From Alphaproteobacteria bacterium (lineage in GTDB: Bacteria; Myxococcota_A; UBA796; GCA-2862545), in NCBI GenBank assembly GCA_020632875.1, contig JACKET010000018.1, positions 1-64,000 on the forward strand: a DNA stretch of 64,000 bases, written 5' to 3'. Every line of letters begins with the position of its first letter. Position 1 is the first letter of the stretch. Below are positions 25,192-34,691 of this stretch, one piece after another. Made by a program: the position numbers and the translations under genes. The notes below the pieces were generated by a model. That model was not told the DNA's origin. It worked only from the letters and a program-made list of their open reading frames with translations, and searched no databases.

Positions 25192-26054
25192 GCGGCATGC
25201 TCACGCTCGTCGACGTCCTCACCCGAACCGAGCGCTTCCTCCGGGAGCGCGGCATCGACAGCCCCCGGCTCGAAGCCGAGCTGCTGCTGTCGCACGCGCT
25301 GGGGATGGAGCGCCTGCAGCTCTACCTCGCGTGGGACCGGCCGGTCGCCGAGTCCGAGCGCGAGGCCCTCCGCGAGCTCGTCGCGCGGCGGGGAAAACGC
25401 GAGCCCCTCGCGTGGATCACCGGCCACGCCGGGTTCCATGCGCTCGACCTCGTGGTCCACCCGGGCGTGCTGGTGCCGCGGCCTGACACCGAGACCCTCG
25501 TCGACGCGGCCCTGAAGTGGATCCCCGCGCACGACGACCCGGTCTACGTGGCCGACGTGGGCTGCGGCACCGGAGCCGTCGGCCTCGCCATCGCGAAGGC
25601 CCACGCGGGCGTGAAGCTCTGGGCCATCGACGTGAGCGCCGAGGCCCTCGCGAACACCCGCGAGAACGTCGAGAAGCTGGGCCTGCAGGACCGGGTGGCC
25701 GTGCGCCACGGGCCGTTCCTCGACCCCATCCCGCAGAACCGCCCGGTCGAGTGGGTGGTCAGCAACCCGCCCTACATCGCGCGGCGCGAGATCGACGGGC
25801 TCATGCCCGAGGTCGCCCGGTGGGAGCCGCGCCTCGCGCTCGACGGGGGGCCCGATGGTCTCGACGTGTACCGCGAGCTCGTCCCCCGCGCGTTCAAGCG
25901 CGCGACCCGGGGCCTCCTCCTCGAGATCGGCAAGGGCCAGGGGCCCCGCGTGATCGAGCTGATGCACCGCGCCGGCTTCACCGATGTAGCGACCTTCCCC
26001 GATCTGGCAGGGATCACCCGCGTGGTCGGGGGCCTTGTGCCGGAAGGCCGGTAG
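25188..26054 (+). CDS. prmC: Release factor glutamine methyltransferase
   Basis: PrmC transfers a methyl group from SAM to the GGQ glutamine of release factors. The 288-residue protein has the amino-terminal helical domain (LLLSHALGMERLQLYLAWDR), the SAM-binding motif (VYVADVGCGTGAVGLAIAK) and the catalytic NPPY in VVSNPPYIARREID. RPDTETLVD is another family mark. GTG at 25188 overlaps the prfA stop as GTGA, so translation is coupled. It ends 32 bp before the ABC transporter lipoprotein gene. Confidence 0.95.
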   Translation: MSGMLTLVDVLTRTERFLRERGIDSPRLEAELLLSHALGMERLQLYLAWDRPVAESEREALRELVARRGKREPLAWITGHAGFHALDLVVHPGVLVPRPDTETLVDAALKWIPAHDDPVYVADVGCGTGAVGLAIAKAHAGVKLWAIDVSAEALANTRENVEKLGLQDRVAVRHGPFLDPIPQNRPVEWVVSNPPYIARREIDGLMPEVARWEPRLALDGGPDGLDVYRELVPRAFKRATRGLLLEIGKGQGPRVIELMHRAGFTDVATFPDLAGITRVVGGLVPEGR

Positions 26055-26086
26055 CTGGTAGACACACCATCCCGTCAGGAGACCCG

Positions 26087-27784
26087 ATGCTCGTTCCCCA
26101 GACCTGGAATCCCGCCCTGCGCACCCTCGGTGCGCTCCCCCTCGCGCTGCTGGTCGCGTGCAGCGGCGGCGGCGCGGCGAAGGATGGCGGCGCATCCGGG
26201 GCGAAGTGGGAGACGCGCGACACCCTGGTGATCGCGACCCCGTCCGACATCGGCTCCCTGATCCCGGTCAAGCCGCGCACCGCGTCCGACCAGTTCATCA
26301 TCTCCGAGCTCACCGTCCCCACCATCGACTCCGACTTCGACTGCTCGCTGAAGAAGAAGCCGGCCCTCGCGAAGTCCTACGAGTGGTCCGACGACGGCAA
26401 GGTCGTGAAGCTCGAGCTCGACGACCGCTACACCTGGGAAGACGGGAAGCCCGTCACCGCCGACGACATCGCCTTCGCGTACGAGCTCGCGGGCGACAAG
26501 AAGGTGGCGAGCCCGCGCTTCGGCTACCTCGAGTTCATGACCGAGGATGCGCGCCCGAAGGTCATCGACGACACGCACGTCGAGTTCCACTTCACCCGCG
26601 CCTACGACCGCGACACCCAGGCCGCCCACGTCGACCTCACCGCGATGCCGCGGCACATCCTCGGCGACGCCGACCGCGCCACGCTCGAGGGTCACGAGTT
26701 CGCGACGAAGCCCACGTTCTACGGCCCGTTCCGCCTCGCGAAGCACACCCCGAACCAGTCCGTCATCCTCGAGCCCAACTGGAACTTCACGGGCCCCGAA
26801 GAGCGCCGGCCGCGGCTCTCCCGGGTGATGTTCAAGGTCATCCCCGAGTACTCGGCGCGCCTCATCGCGCTCGAGAAGGGCGATGTCGACTTCATGGAGT
26901 CGCTGCAGATCGCCGACGTCGACCGCCTGCGCAAAGAGCACGCCGAAGACCTTCGCATCGTGCTGCGCGGCTACCGCGCGATGGACTACGTCGGCTGGAA
27001 CGGCTCGAAGTACGAGCCCTTCAACGACCTCAAGGTGCGCCAGGCCCTCGCGCACGGCGTCGATCAGCAGCGCATCATCGGCAAGATCCTCACCGGCGAA
27101 GACGGCACGGTCTACGCCCGCCCCGCCATCGGCACCATCACACCCGAGCTGTGCGGCGTGCACAACGACGACGTGAAGCCGCTGGCCTACGACCCCGAGA
27201 AGGCGAAGGCCCTGCTCGCCGAGGCCGGCTGGACCGACTCGGATGGCGACGGCTGGGTCGACAAGGGCGGCCAGAAGATGTCGTTCACGATGGTCACGAA
27301 CCAGGGCAACAAGCGCCGGGCCGACGCCGCCGTCGAGATCCAGGCCGACATGAAGAAGATCGGCGTCGACATGCAGATCGACTTCAAAGAGGCCAACACC
27401 TTCTTCGACAAGGTCGAGGCCCGCGAGTACGAAGCGTTCCTCGCCGGCTGGTCCGCCGGGCTCTTCGTCGACCCGAGCTCGATCTGGCAGAGCGAGACCC
27501 CCGACCGGCCGCAGCCGTTCAACCACACGCTGTACAGCAACGCCGAGGTCGATCAGCTGATCGACCGGGGCCTTGCGACTCCCGATCCGCGCGAAGCCGC
27601 GCCCATCTGGAAGGAGATGCAGCAGAAGATCTACGAAGACCAGCCCTACATGTTCCTGTGGTGGATCAACATCCCCGTCGCGGTGAGCTCTCGCTTCGAG
27701 AACACCACCATCGACGTGCTGTCGCCCCACCGGAACCTGTACCAGTGGGAGGTCCCCGCCGACAAGGTCAAGTACAAGCGGTAG
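26087..27784 (+). CDS. Peptide ABC transporter substrate-binding lipoprotein
   Basis: A 565-residue extracytoplasmic binding protein of the family 5 type (DppA/OppA), which captures di- or oligopeptides for import. The signal ALPLALLVACSGGG ends in lipobox LVAC. Family features include SYEWSDDGKVVKLELDD.YTWEDGKPVTADDIAF, GPFRLAKHTPNQSVILEPN and KVRQALAHGVDQQRII in the usual order. ATG at 26087 is chosen for AGGAGA upstream and the lipoprotein signal. Two permease genes follow with no gap, but no ATPase genes are present, so DppD/F-like subunits must be encoded elsewhere. Confidence 0.9.
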   Translation: MLVPQTWNPALRTLGALPLALLVACSGGGAAKDGGASGAKWETRDTLVIATPSDIGSLIPVKPRTASDQFIISELTVPTIDSDFDCSLKKKPALAKSYEWSDDGKVVKLELDDRYTWEDGKPVTADDIAFAYELAGDKKVASPRFGYLEFMTEDARPKVIDDTHVEFHFTRAYDRDTQAAHVDLTAMPRHILGDADRATLEGHEFATKPTFYGPFRLAKHTPNQSVILEPNWNFTGPEERRPRLSRVMFKVIPEYSARLIALEKGDVDFMESLQIADVDRLRKEHAEDLRIVLRGYRAMDYVGWNGSKYEPFNDLKVRQALAHGVDQQRIIGKILTGEDGTVYARPAIGTITPELCGVHNDDVKPLAYDPEKAKALLAEAGWTDSDGDGWVDKGGQKMSFTMVTNQGNKRRADAAVEIQADMKKIGVDMQIDFKEANTFFDKVEAREYEAFLAGWSAGLFVDPSSIWQSETPDRPQPFNHTLYSNAEVDQLIDRGLATPDPREAAPIWKEMQQKIYEDQPYMFLWWINIPVAVSSRFENTTIDVLSPHRNLYQWEVPADKVKYKR

Positions 27785-27788
27785 GACG

Positions 27789-28907
27789 TTGCAGCTCCTC
27801 AAGGGAATTCCCTGGAAGTACGCCGGACGCAAGCTGCTGCTCGCGATTCCGCTGGTCCTCGGCGTGGTCACGCTCATCTTCGTGCTGCTCGAGCTCGCCC
27901 CCGGCGACGCCTCGACGAAGTTCCTGAATCCAGACTTCCCGCCCGAAGTGAAGCAGATGGTCATCGAGAAGTACGGTCTCGATCGGCCCGCCTGGTACCG
28001 CTACTTCCTGATGATGAAGAACCTCGCGGTGCTCGACTTCGGCCGGTCGATCACCGCCGAGCGACCCGTGTGGGACCTCGTCGCCGACGCCCTGCCGAAC
28101 ACCGTCATCCTGTCGTTCGTCACGCTGATCGTCAGCTACCCGCTCGGCATCCTGCTGGGCACCTGGCAGGCCATCCGCCAGAACAAGCCCGACGACACGG
28201 CGATCTCGGTGGGCAGCCTGCTGTTCTACAGCATGCCGAGCTTCTGGTTCGCGATGATGCTCCAGCTGTTCATCAGCTACTACCTGTCGAACTGGGTCAG
28301 CGGGCAGATCGAGGCCGGCACCCTGCCCGGGTTCATGAACGTCTTCGACTTCGACGTGTCCGGGATGTACAGCAACGACCTGCTCATCGCGATGAGCATG
28401 GACGACCCCTGGACATGGGGCCAGATCCTCTCCGACCCGCTGGGCGCGTGGAACGAGCGCTTCCCATGGTGGCTCGAGCGCAACCTGTCGATGCTCCACC
28501 ACCTCATCCTGCCCGGCATCGCGATGGGCATCGCGAGCAGCGCCGGTGCCGCGCGGTACATGCGGTCGAGCCTGCTCGAGGTCATCCGGCAGGACTACAT
28601 CCGCACCGCCCGCGCGAAGGGCCTCCCCGAGCGCGTCGTCATCCTGAAGCACGCCATGCGCAACGCGCTGCTGCCGATCATCACGCTGTTCGGCCTCTCC
28701 ATCCCGTACCTGTTCAGCGGCTCGGTGCTCGTCGAAGTCGTGTTCGCGTGGCCCGGGATGGGCCGCCTGATCATCGACAGCATCTTCGCCCAGGACACGC
28801 CCACCATCGTCGCGTGCTTCTTCGTCTCCACCCTCCTCGTGGTGACCGGCAACCTGATCTCCGACATCTCCTACGCGGTCGTCGATCCCCGCATCCGGTA
28901 CGACTGA
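27789..28907 (+). CDS. Peptide ABC transporter permease, DppB type
   Basis: The inner-membrane permease has six predicted helices. The family marks are GDFGRSI-like VLDFGRSITAERPVWDLVAD, and the EAA loop ARYMRSSLLEVIRQDYIRTA with RAKGLPERVVILKHAMRNAL that contacts the ATPase. Its 372 residues exceed the usual ~340 through an insertion of roughly 60 residues before the EAA loop (MDDPWTWGQILSDPLGAWN region). TTG at 27789 is the only start close to the hydrophobic amino terminus and lies 4 bp after the upstream stop. Its stop overlaps the next permease start by one base. Confidence 0.92.
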   Translation: MQLLKGIPWKYAGRKLLLAIPLVLGVVTLIFVLLELAPGDASTKFLNPDFPPEVKQMVIEKYGLDRPAWYRYFLMMKNLAVLDFGRSITAERPVWDLVADALPNTVILSFVTLIVSYPLGILLGTWQAIRQNKPDDTAISVGSLLFYSMPSFWFAMMLQLFISYYLSNWVSGQIEAGTLPGFMNVFDFDVSGMYSNDLLIAMSMDDPWTWGQILSDPLGAWNERFPWWLERNLSMLHHLILPGIAMGIASSAGAARYMRSSLLEVIRQDYIRTARAKGLPERVVILKHAMRNALLPIITLFGLSIPYLFSGSVLVEVVFAWPGMGRLIIDSIFAQDTPTIVACFFVSTLLVVTGNLISDISYAVVDPRIRYD

Positions 28908-30127
28908 TGACGGCGATCGAGAAGCACGAGAAGAAGCCCGAGCCGCCGAAGACCTACGCGGGCTACGTGTGGCCGGGACTCGGTCACCTGCTGAACGGCG
29001 AGATCATCCACGGGCTCGGGATGATGTCGGTCACGGCGCTGTGCGGGCTCGGCCTGATCATCGGGATGCCGACGCTCGGCTCGCGCCTGTTCGTGCAGAC
29101 GGGCCTGTCGTACCACGCCGTCATCGCGCTGCTCGGCCTGCCCGCCGTGCTCGCCGTGCTGTGGTTCCGGGCGCACCGCCGCGCCTTCCCGCGCGAGCTG
29201 ACCGAAGAGGAGTTCAACTCCAACCGGAACATCTTCCTCCGCCAGATCCGGCGGCACCGCAGCGGGATGCTCGGGTTCTACGGCATCTGCCTGCTGCTGC
29301 TCGCCATGCTCATCGCGCCGCTGCTCGCGCCGTTCGACCCCGACCTCATCGACGCCGGGCCGGCCACCGCGGCGCCGGGCTGGTGGCAGCACGTGGCGCC
29401 GATGATCGGATGGTCCGACGAATCGGCCGTGCACGGCTGGCTGCAGTACCCGCTCGGCACCGACGAGCGCGGCCGCGACGTGCTGTCGCGCCTGCTGTTC
29501 GGCGCGCGGATCTCCCTGCTCATCGGGTTCTTCGCCGTGTCCATCGCGGCGTCGATCGGCACCGTCGTGGGCGCGACGGCCGGCTACCTCGGCGGCTGGG
29601 TCGACCGGGCGCTGATGTGGGTCGTCGACCTGCTCCTCGCGATGCCGCGCCTCGTGCTGCTGCTCGCGGTCGTCGGCATCATCGACCTCGGCGGCACCAA
29701 GCGGCTCTTCCTCATCATCGGCGTGCTCGGGTTCACCGGCTGGATGGGCGTGAGCCGCATCGTGCGGTCGCAGGTCCTGTCGCTCAAGCAGCAGGACTTC
29801 ATCCAGGCCGCGCGCGCCCTCGGCTACTCACGCCCGCGAATCGTGCTGCAGCACCTCGTCCCGAACGCGATGGCCCCCGTCATCGTCTTCTGCTCGCTCG
29901 CCATCGGCGGCACGATGCTCGCCGAGGCGGGGCTCTCGTTCCTCGGGCTCGGCGTGCAGCCCCCGACCTCCACGTGGGGCGTCATGGTGAACGAGGGGCG
30001 GCCGACCCTCCGCGATGCCCCCTGGATCTCGCTGTTCCCGGGCCTGGCCATCGTGGCCGCGGTGATGTGCTTCAACCTGCTCGGCGACGGCCTCCGCGAC
30101 GCCCTCGACCCGAAGCAGCGCACCTGA
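28907..30127 (+). CDS. Peptide ABC transporter permease, DppC type, with extra amino-terminal helices
   Basis: The carboxy part (about 110-406) is a typical DppC/OppC permease: YPLGTDERGRDVLSRLLFGA, the EAA loop QDFIQAARALGYSRPRIVLQHL, and AEAGLSFLGLGVQPP. An additional ~100 residues at the start hold about two more helices (GYVWPGLGHLLNGEIIHGLG, VIALLGLPAVLAVLWF), so it is far longer than the usual ~300. GLGHLLNGE resembles short TM2-type membrane modules. The role of this extension is unknown. ATG at 28907 overlaps the preceding stop, and it is the last gene of the operon; two hairpins follow. Confidence 0.9.
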   Translation: MTAIEKHEKKPEPPKTYAGYVWPGLGHLLNGEIIHGLGMMSVTALCGLGLIIGMPTLGSRLFVQTGLSYHAVIALLGLPAVLAVLWFRAHRRAFPRELTEEEFNSNRNIFLRQIRRHRSGMLGFYGICLLLLAMLIAPLLAPFDPDLIDAGPATAAPGWWQHVAPMIGWSDESAVHGWLQYPLGTDERGRDVLSRLLFGARISLLIGFFAVSIAASIGTVVGATAGYLGGWVDRALMWVVDLLLAMPRLVLLLAVVGIIDLGGTKRLFLIIGVLGFTGWMGVSRIVRSQVLSLKQQDFIQAARALGYSRPRIVLQHLVPNAMAPVIVFCSLAIGGTMLAEAGLSFLGLGVQPPTSTWGVMVNEGRPTLRDAPWISLFPGLAIVAAVMCFNLLGDGLRDALDPKQRT

Positions 30128-30172
30128 ATTCCGTCGGCCACCGCCCGCAAGCGGGCGTCGTCCCGACGGAAT
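30128..30172. terminator. Nested hairpin after the ABC transporter operon
   Basis: ATTCCGTCGG and CCGACGGAAT form the outer stem; CGCCCGC-AA-GCGGGCG forms an inner one. It begins right after the permease stop. There is no T-run, so it may be a processing or Rho-assisted end rather than an intrinsic terminator. Confidence 0.55.
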
Positions 30173-30188
30173 CTCAACTGCTGAACGT

Positions 30189-30266
30189 CTTGACGGGACC
30201 TCAGTACCCCCTGTGAACGCGGCTGAAACGCCGCGTTCCGGGGGCACAGAGGTCTTGACCGTCAAG
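30189..30266. other. Large imperfect hairpin of unknown role
   Basis: CTTGACGG and GACCTC pair with GAGGTC and CCGTCAAG across a TTGA bulge; inside, AACGCGGC pairs with GCCGCGTT around TGAAAC. The segment lies between the ABC operon and the MopE-like lipoprotein gene. It could be a small RNA, a leader structure or a miniature inverted-repeat remnant; the rest of 30128-30364 holds nothing else recognisable. Confidence 0.45.
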
Positions 30267-30364
30267 GCGTATATCCCGGCCGGGTTTTCGACGCAGAGGT
30301 CCGGGTGCGAGGCGCCCTGCCAGCCGGGCCGACCGCGTGTGGTAGGGTGTACGTTGGAGGTTCC

Positions 30365-31960
30365 ATGCCGATCCGGACCCTGGCCGTTCTCCTTGCGCTC
30401 ACCGCCTGCAAGGGGGGTACGGACACCGACACGGAGGTGTCCGACACCGACACCGACACCGACGCAGACGCAGACACCGATGCGGACGCAGACACCGACG
30501 CGGACGCAGACACCGACGCAGACGCAGACACCGACGCGGATGCCGACACCGACACCGGGTCCGACCCGCTGACCGACGACGACGGAGACGGGTTCTCCGA
30601 AGTCGAGGGGGACTGCGACGATGCGGACGCCACCCGTTCGCCGGGTGCGATCGAGGCCTTCGGAGACGGCGTCGACAGCGACTGCAACGGCGATCCCGAC
30701 CTTCCCTCGTGGGCGTACGGGGGCGACGCCTGGGACGATCCGCTCCAGCCTCGGGTGGACGCGACCGACCTCCACTTCGTCCTCGCGGTCAACGCCAGCT
30801 GGACCTCGCAGTTCGATCGGAACGACCCGGCGTTGGCCCTCCTCTTCCAACAGACCAACACCACCACCCGGTACGACGACGTCGTCGTGTGGAACAACAT
30901 CAGCCCGTTCAACACCTTCCGCCAGGGCCCGGCAGACCTCGTCGCCAGGGGCGACACCTTCTGGGTGGCGAGCACCTACTACGCCCCCGATCAGGGCAAT
31001 CCGGGAAGCCCCAACGACCGCATCCGGATCCTGGTGAGGGAGCACGTCTACGCCCCGCAGTTCCAGAACTATGGCTACGAGCTCGCGAACCGCGTGTTCT
31101 ACTGGCGGGGCTTCGCCACCGACATCGACCTCGTCGTCGACACGAGCGGTACCGCGTACATCGTGGCCTGCGGAGGCAGCTCGCGGACGGGCCCGCTGGA
31201 GGCTCCGCCCACGCCCACGACCCATCCGGCGAGCTTCCAGGTGATGGCGATGGAGACTCCGGTGCTCACGTCGCCCACGCAGCAGGACGTGCGCCTCCTG
31301 AACCAGCACGACCTCGCGAGCGACCGCCCGATCTGCTTCGCGGAAGCCGATCTCGGTGGCGACGACCGCCTGAGTTTCTGTGACACGACGGGCTGTGAGT
31401 CGTGGACGGGGAACACGTCTGCCGTGCTCGGCGACGTGAGCCCCGGGGGTCCCGGCCCCTGGGACGCGCTGCAGGTGGCCGAGGCCGACAACCACCACGG
31501 GCTCCTCGTGTTCGTGAACGCCGGGGCCGCCGGCGGGCGCATCGTCGACGGGGCGACGACGTGGGACGTCTTCGCAGGAGAGACGCTCACGAGCCTGGAC
31601 GCCGTCCAGGAGGGCGGCGTGACGTACATGGCGGCGGTGGTCCCCGCGGACGGAACCGTGCGCATCGCCTGGGGCACCGACCCGAGCGCGCCGACGGGCT
31701 CCATCACGATGCCGATGCTCGACCCGGACGACCGGTACACCCACGAGCCGACCACTCCCGGCTGCGACCCGCTCGTCCCCGGCTGCACGACGGGGCGGAA
31801 CCTCGAGCCGCGGAAGGTCTCGCTGCACAAGGCCGGCGCCCGGCTCATGGTCGCGGTGTCGGCACAGAGCACCGACGTGCCGACCGGGCCCACCGATTCG
31901 CTCGGAGTGCCCCTGCCGCAGGACGCGGTCGGCTGGGCGTTCCTCGACGTCACGCCGTGA
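30365..31960 (+). CDS. Asp-rich lipoprotein with MopE-type metal-binding motif
   Basis: A 531-residue lipoprotein with signal MPIRTLAVLLALTAC (lipobox LTAC). Residues 19-66 are an Asp linker of DT and DA pairs. Next comes DGDGFSEVEGDCDDADATRS with PGAIE and GDGVDSDCNG, the repeat described from the copper protein MopE and found in many myxobacterial surface proteins; it likely binds calcium or another metal. The remaining ~400 residues look like a beta-rich, possibly propeller-like domain with several cysteines (FCDTTGCESW, GCDPLVPGC). Its partner is unknown. ATG at 30365 has GGAGG four nt upstream. It stands alone ahead of the mscS/mevalonate block. Confidence 0.78.
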   Translation: MPIRTLAVLLALTACKGGTDTDTEVSDTDTDTDADADTDADADTDADADTDADADTDADADTDTGSDPLTDDDGDGFSEVEGDCDDADATRSPGAIEAFGDGVDSDCNGDPDLPSWAYGGDAWDDPLQPRVDATDLHFVLAVNASWTSQFDRNDPALALLFQQTNTTTRYDDVVVWNNISPFNTFRQGPADLVARGDTFWVASTYYAPDQGNPGSPNDRIRILVREHVYAPQFQNYGYELANRVFYWRGFATDIDLVVDTSGTAYIVACGGSSRTGPLEAPPTPTTHPASFQVMAMETPVLTSPTQQDVRLLNQHDLASDRPICFAEADLGGDDRLSFCDTTGCESWTGNTSAVLGDVSPGGPGPWDALQVAEADNHHGLLVFVNAGAAGGRIVDGATTWDVFAGETLTSLDAVQEGGVTYMAAVVPADGTVRIAWGTDPSAPTGSITMPMLDPDDRYTHEPTTPGCDPLVPGCTTGRNLEPRKVSLHKAGARLMVAVSAQSTDVPTGPTDSLGVPLPQDAVGWAFLDVTP

Positions 31961-32061
31961 GCGCGGACGCCCCCTCGGCGCCGCGCAGAACACACCGATG
32001 CGACCTGACCGGATCGGGTCCGACACGTTAAGTGCCCCGCTCTGAGCGGATTCACACGACG

Positions 32062-32826
32062 ATGGACTGGAACTGGACCGATCTCCTCTACCAAGGCCTG
32101 TACGCCGTCATCGTCTGCGGCGTGGGCTACCTGGCGGCCGGCTGGCTCACGGGCCTCGCCAACATGGCCATCGGGCGCACGCCGCTCGACCCCATCGTCC
32201 GCCGCCTGGTCGTCAGCCTCGTGCGGCCCGTGGTGCTCGGCATCACGGTGTTCGCGGCGCTGTCGCTCGTCGGCATCCCGATCACCACCTTCGCCGCGAT
32301 GGCCGGCGCCGTCACGCTCGCCGTCGGCATGGCGATGCAGGGCAGCCTGTCGAACGTCGCGTCGGGCGCACTGCTCCTCTCCCTCCGGCCGTTCAACGCG
32401 AACGACGTGATCACGGCGGCCGGGCACACGGGCAAGGTCCGCTCGCTCAAGCTCTTCGCCACCACGCTCGAGACGCCCGACGGCAACACCATCACGCTCC
32501 CGAACGACGTCGTGTTCAAGGGCCCGATCACGACCTACACCACGACGCCGAACGGCCGCATCGACCTCACGTGGGTCGTGAAGCCCGACACCGACCTCGA
32601 CAAGGCCGCGAAGATCATCGACGAGGCCCTGGCCGGTGACGAGCGCACGCTCGAAGACCCGCCTCCGTCGCTGACCTACGCGGGCGTCACCGAGCTCGGC
32701 ATCGAGCTCGTCGGCCGCGCCTGGACCCCGAACGACGACAAGCTCGTCGCGAAGTCCGCCATCCACGCGGTCGTGCTCAAGGGCTTCCAGAAGGCGAAGA
32801 TCCAGCTCGCCACGCGGGGGGTCTGA
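32062..32826 (+). CDS. mscS: Small-conductance mechanosensitive channel (MscS family)
   Basis: MscS channels open under membrane tension to release solutes. The 254 residues give the minimal form: three helices, the pore-lining third being AMAGAVTLAVGMAMQGSLSN with the Gly/Ala pattern expected, then the beta domain (LLSLRPFNANDVI, KVRSLKLFATTLETPDGN). PNDVVFKGPITTY is the typical next motif. GTG at 32032 is a possible earlier start, but ATG at 32062 precedes the first hydrophobic helix directly. The acyl-CoA ligase gene starts 2 nt after its stop, so it is probably the first gene of the mevalonate operon. Confidence 0.88.
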   Translation: MDWNWTDLLYQGLYAVIVCGVGYLAAGWLTGLANMAIGRTPLDPIVRRLVVSLVRPVVLGITVFAALSLVGIPITTFAAMAGAVTLAVGMAMQGSLSNVASGALLLSLRPFNANDVITAAGHTGKVRSLKLFATTLETPDGNTITLPNDVVFKGPITTYTTTPNGRIDLTWVVKPDTDLDKAAKIIDEALAGDERTLEDPPPSLTYAGVTELGIELVGRAWTPNDDKLVAKSAIHAVVLKGFQKAKIQLATRGV

Positions 32827-32828
32827 CG

Positions 32829-34691
32829 TTGGCGGCCGAACCCGCGAGCTGGTACGCGCCCGAGCGCAGCCTGTCGGCCTCCTCGTTCCAGAGCGTCGTC
32901 GACATGTGGAACCACCGCGTCGGCAGCACGCCCGACGGCGACGCGATGACGTTCCGCTCGCGCGGCGCCTGGTCCACCTACACGTGGCGCGACGCCGACG
33001 AGCGCGTGCGCCGCATCGCCAACGCCCTCCTCGCCTTCGGGCTCGAGCCCGAGCAGCGCTGCTGCATCCTCTCCCGCACCCGCGTCGAGTGGATCCTGTG
33101 CGACATGGCCATCCTCTCGGCGGCCGGCGCGACCACCACGATCTACCCGTCCTCCACGCCCGCCGAGTGCGCGTACATCATCGACCACTGCGGCGCCGTG
33201 CTCGTCTTCGCCGAAGACGACAGCCAGGTCGCGAAGCTCCAGGGCGTGCGCGACCGCATCCCGAACGTGAAGCGCGTCGTCGTGATCGACGGGCACCCCT
33301 CGAGCGACGGCTGGGTGCAGACGCTCGCGATGCTCGAGGTCGAGGGCCGCGAGCACGCGCTCGCCCATCCCGGCGCCCTCGCCGAGGCTTCCGAAGCGCT
33401 CACGCCCGACAGCCTCGCCACGCTCATCTACACGTCCGGCACCACGGGCGAGCCGAAGGGCGTGATGCTCTCGCACGACGCCTGGGTCTACGAGGCCGAG
33501 GCGATGGACATGCTGGGCGTCATGAGCCCGGCCGACAAGCAGTACCTGTTCCTCCCGCTGGCCCACGTGTTCGCGAAGGTCATGCAGGTCGCCTTCATCC
33601 GGCTCGGCATCCCCACGGTGGTCGACGGCGACACCGACACCCTGCTCGACCACCTCGCCGAGCAGCGCCCCACCTGGATGGGCGCGGTGCCCCGCATCTT
33701 CGAGAAGGCGTACAACGCCATCCTGCGCGGCGTCGAAGAGTCCAGCCCCGCCAAGCGCCGCGTGTTCCACTGGGCGCTCGGGGTCGGCCGCGAGGTCAGC
33801 CGCATCCGCCAGCAGGGCCGCGAGCCCACCGGCCTGCTGAAGCTCAAGCACGCCATGGCCGACCGGCTGGTGTTCAGCGCCATCAAGGCGAAGTTCGGCG
33901 GCCGCATCCGGTTCTTCATCTCCGGCGGTGCGCCACTCTCGCGCGAGATCGCCGAGTTCTTCCACGCGTGCGACCTGCTCGTGCTCGAGGGCTACGGCCT
34001 CACCGAGTCGGCGGCGGCGAGCTGCGTGAACGAGCCCGACTCCTTCCGCTTCGGCACGGTCGGCAAGCCGGTGCCGGGCTGCGAGCTGAAGCTCGCCGAA
34101 GACGGCGAGATCCTGCTCCGCAGCCGCGGGGTGATGCAGGGCTACTACAACGACCCCGAGGCCACGGCCGAGGCGCTCACCCCGGATGGCTGGCTGAAGA
34201 CCGGCGACATCGGCGTGCTGCTGCCGAGCGGTCACCTCCAGATCACCGACCGCAAGAAGGCCCTGATCATCACGGCCGGCGGCAAGAACGTGGCCCCCGC
34301 GCACTTCGAGAGCCTTCTCAAGGCGCGCTGTCCGTACGTCGGCCACGTCGTGATGCACGGCGACGCCCGGCCCTACTGCACGGCCCTCGTCACGCTCGAC
34401 CCCGAGACCGTCGGCGCCTGGGCGGCCCGAGAGGGCCTGTCGGCGCGTCCCGAAGACTGGCCGAAGCTCGACGTGCTCCGCGCGCTCGTGCAGTGCCACG
34501 TCGACGAGGTGAACCGCCAGCTGCCGAGCTACGAGACCGTGAAGAAGTTCGCGATCCTCGACGAGGACTTCACGCTCGAGAACGGCTTGCTGACTCCGTC
34601 GCTGAAAGTGAAGCGCAAAGTGGTCGAAGCGCGATATCAGCGCATCCTCGATGCCTTCTACGAGGGCAGTCTGGAGGAGCTGGAAGCGTGA
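32829..34691 (+). CDS. fadD: Long-chain acyl-CoA synthetase (AMP-forming)
   Basis: This enzyme activates fatty acids to acyl-CoA through an acyl-adenylate. The 620 residues have all main motifs: the P-loop LIYTSGTTGEPKGVMLSH, GYGLTESAAAS, LKTGDIGVLLPSGHL, and DRKKALIITAGGKNVAP near the end. It resembles the FadD15-like long-chain branch, which is inferred from length and the missing signal peptide. TTG at 32829 is chosen because it starts 2 nt after mscS and the text before belongs to that gene. Its stop overlaps the GTG of mvaA, so translation is coupled to the mevalonate genes; a metabolic link between acyl-CoA supply and isoprenoids is possible but unproven. Confidence 0.92.
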   Translation: MAAEPASWYAPERSLSASSFQSVVDMWNHRVGSTPDGDAMTFRSRGAWSTYTWRDADERVRRIANALLAFGLEPEQRCCILSRTRVEWILCDMAILSAAGATTTIYPSSTPAECAYIIDHCGAVLVFAEDDSQVAKLQGVRDRIPNVKRVVVIDGHPSSDGWVQTLAMLEVEGREHALAHPGALAEASEALTPDSLATLIYTSGTTGEPKGVMLSHDAWVYEAEAMDMLGVMSPADKQYLFLPLAHVFAKVMQVAFIRLGIPTVVDGDTDTLLDHLAEQRPTWMGAVPRIFEKAYNAILRGVEESSPAKRRVFHWALGVGREVSRIRQQGREPTGLLKLKHAMADRLVFSAIKAKFGGRIRFFISGGAPLSREIAEFFHACDLLVLEGYGLTESAAASCVNEPDSFRFGTVGKPVPGCELKLAEDGEILLRSRGVMQGYYNDPEATAEALTPDGWLKTGDIGVLLPSGHLQITDRKKALIITAGGKNVAPAHFESLLKARCPYVGHVVMHGDARPYCTALVTLDPETVGAWAAREGLSARPEDWPKLDVLRALVQCHVDEVNRQLPSYETVKKFAILDEDFTLENGLLTPSLKVKRKVVEARYQRILDAFYEGSLEELEA

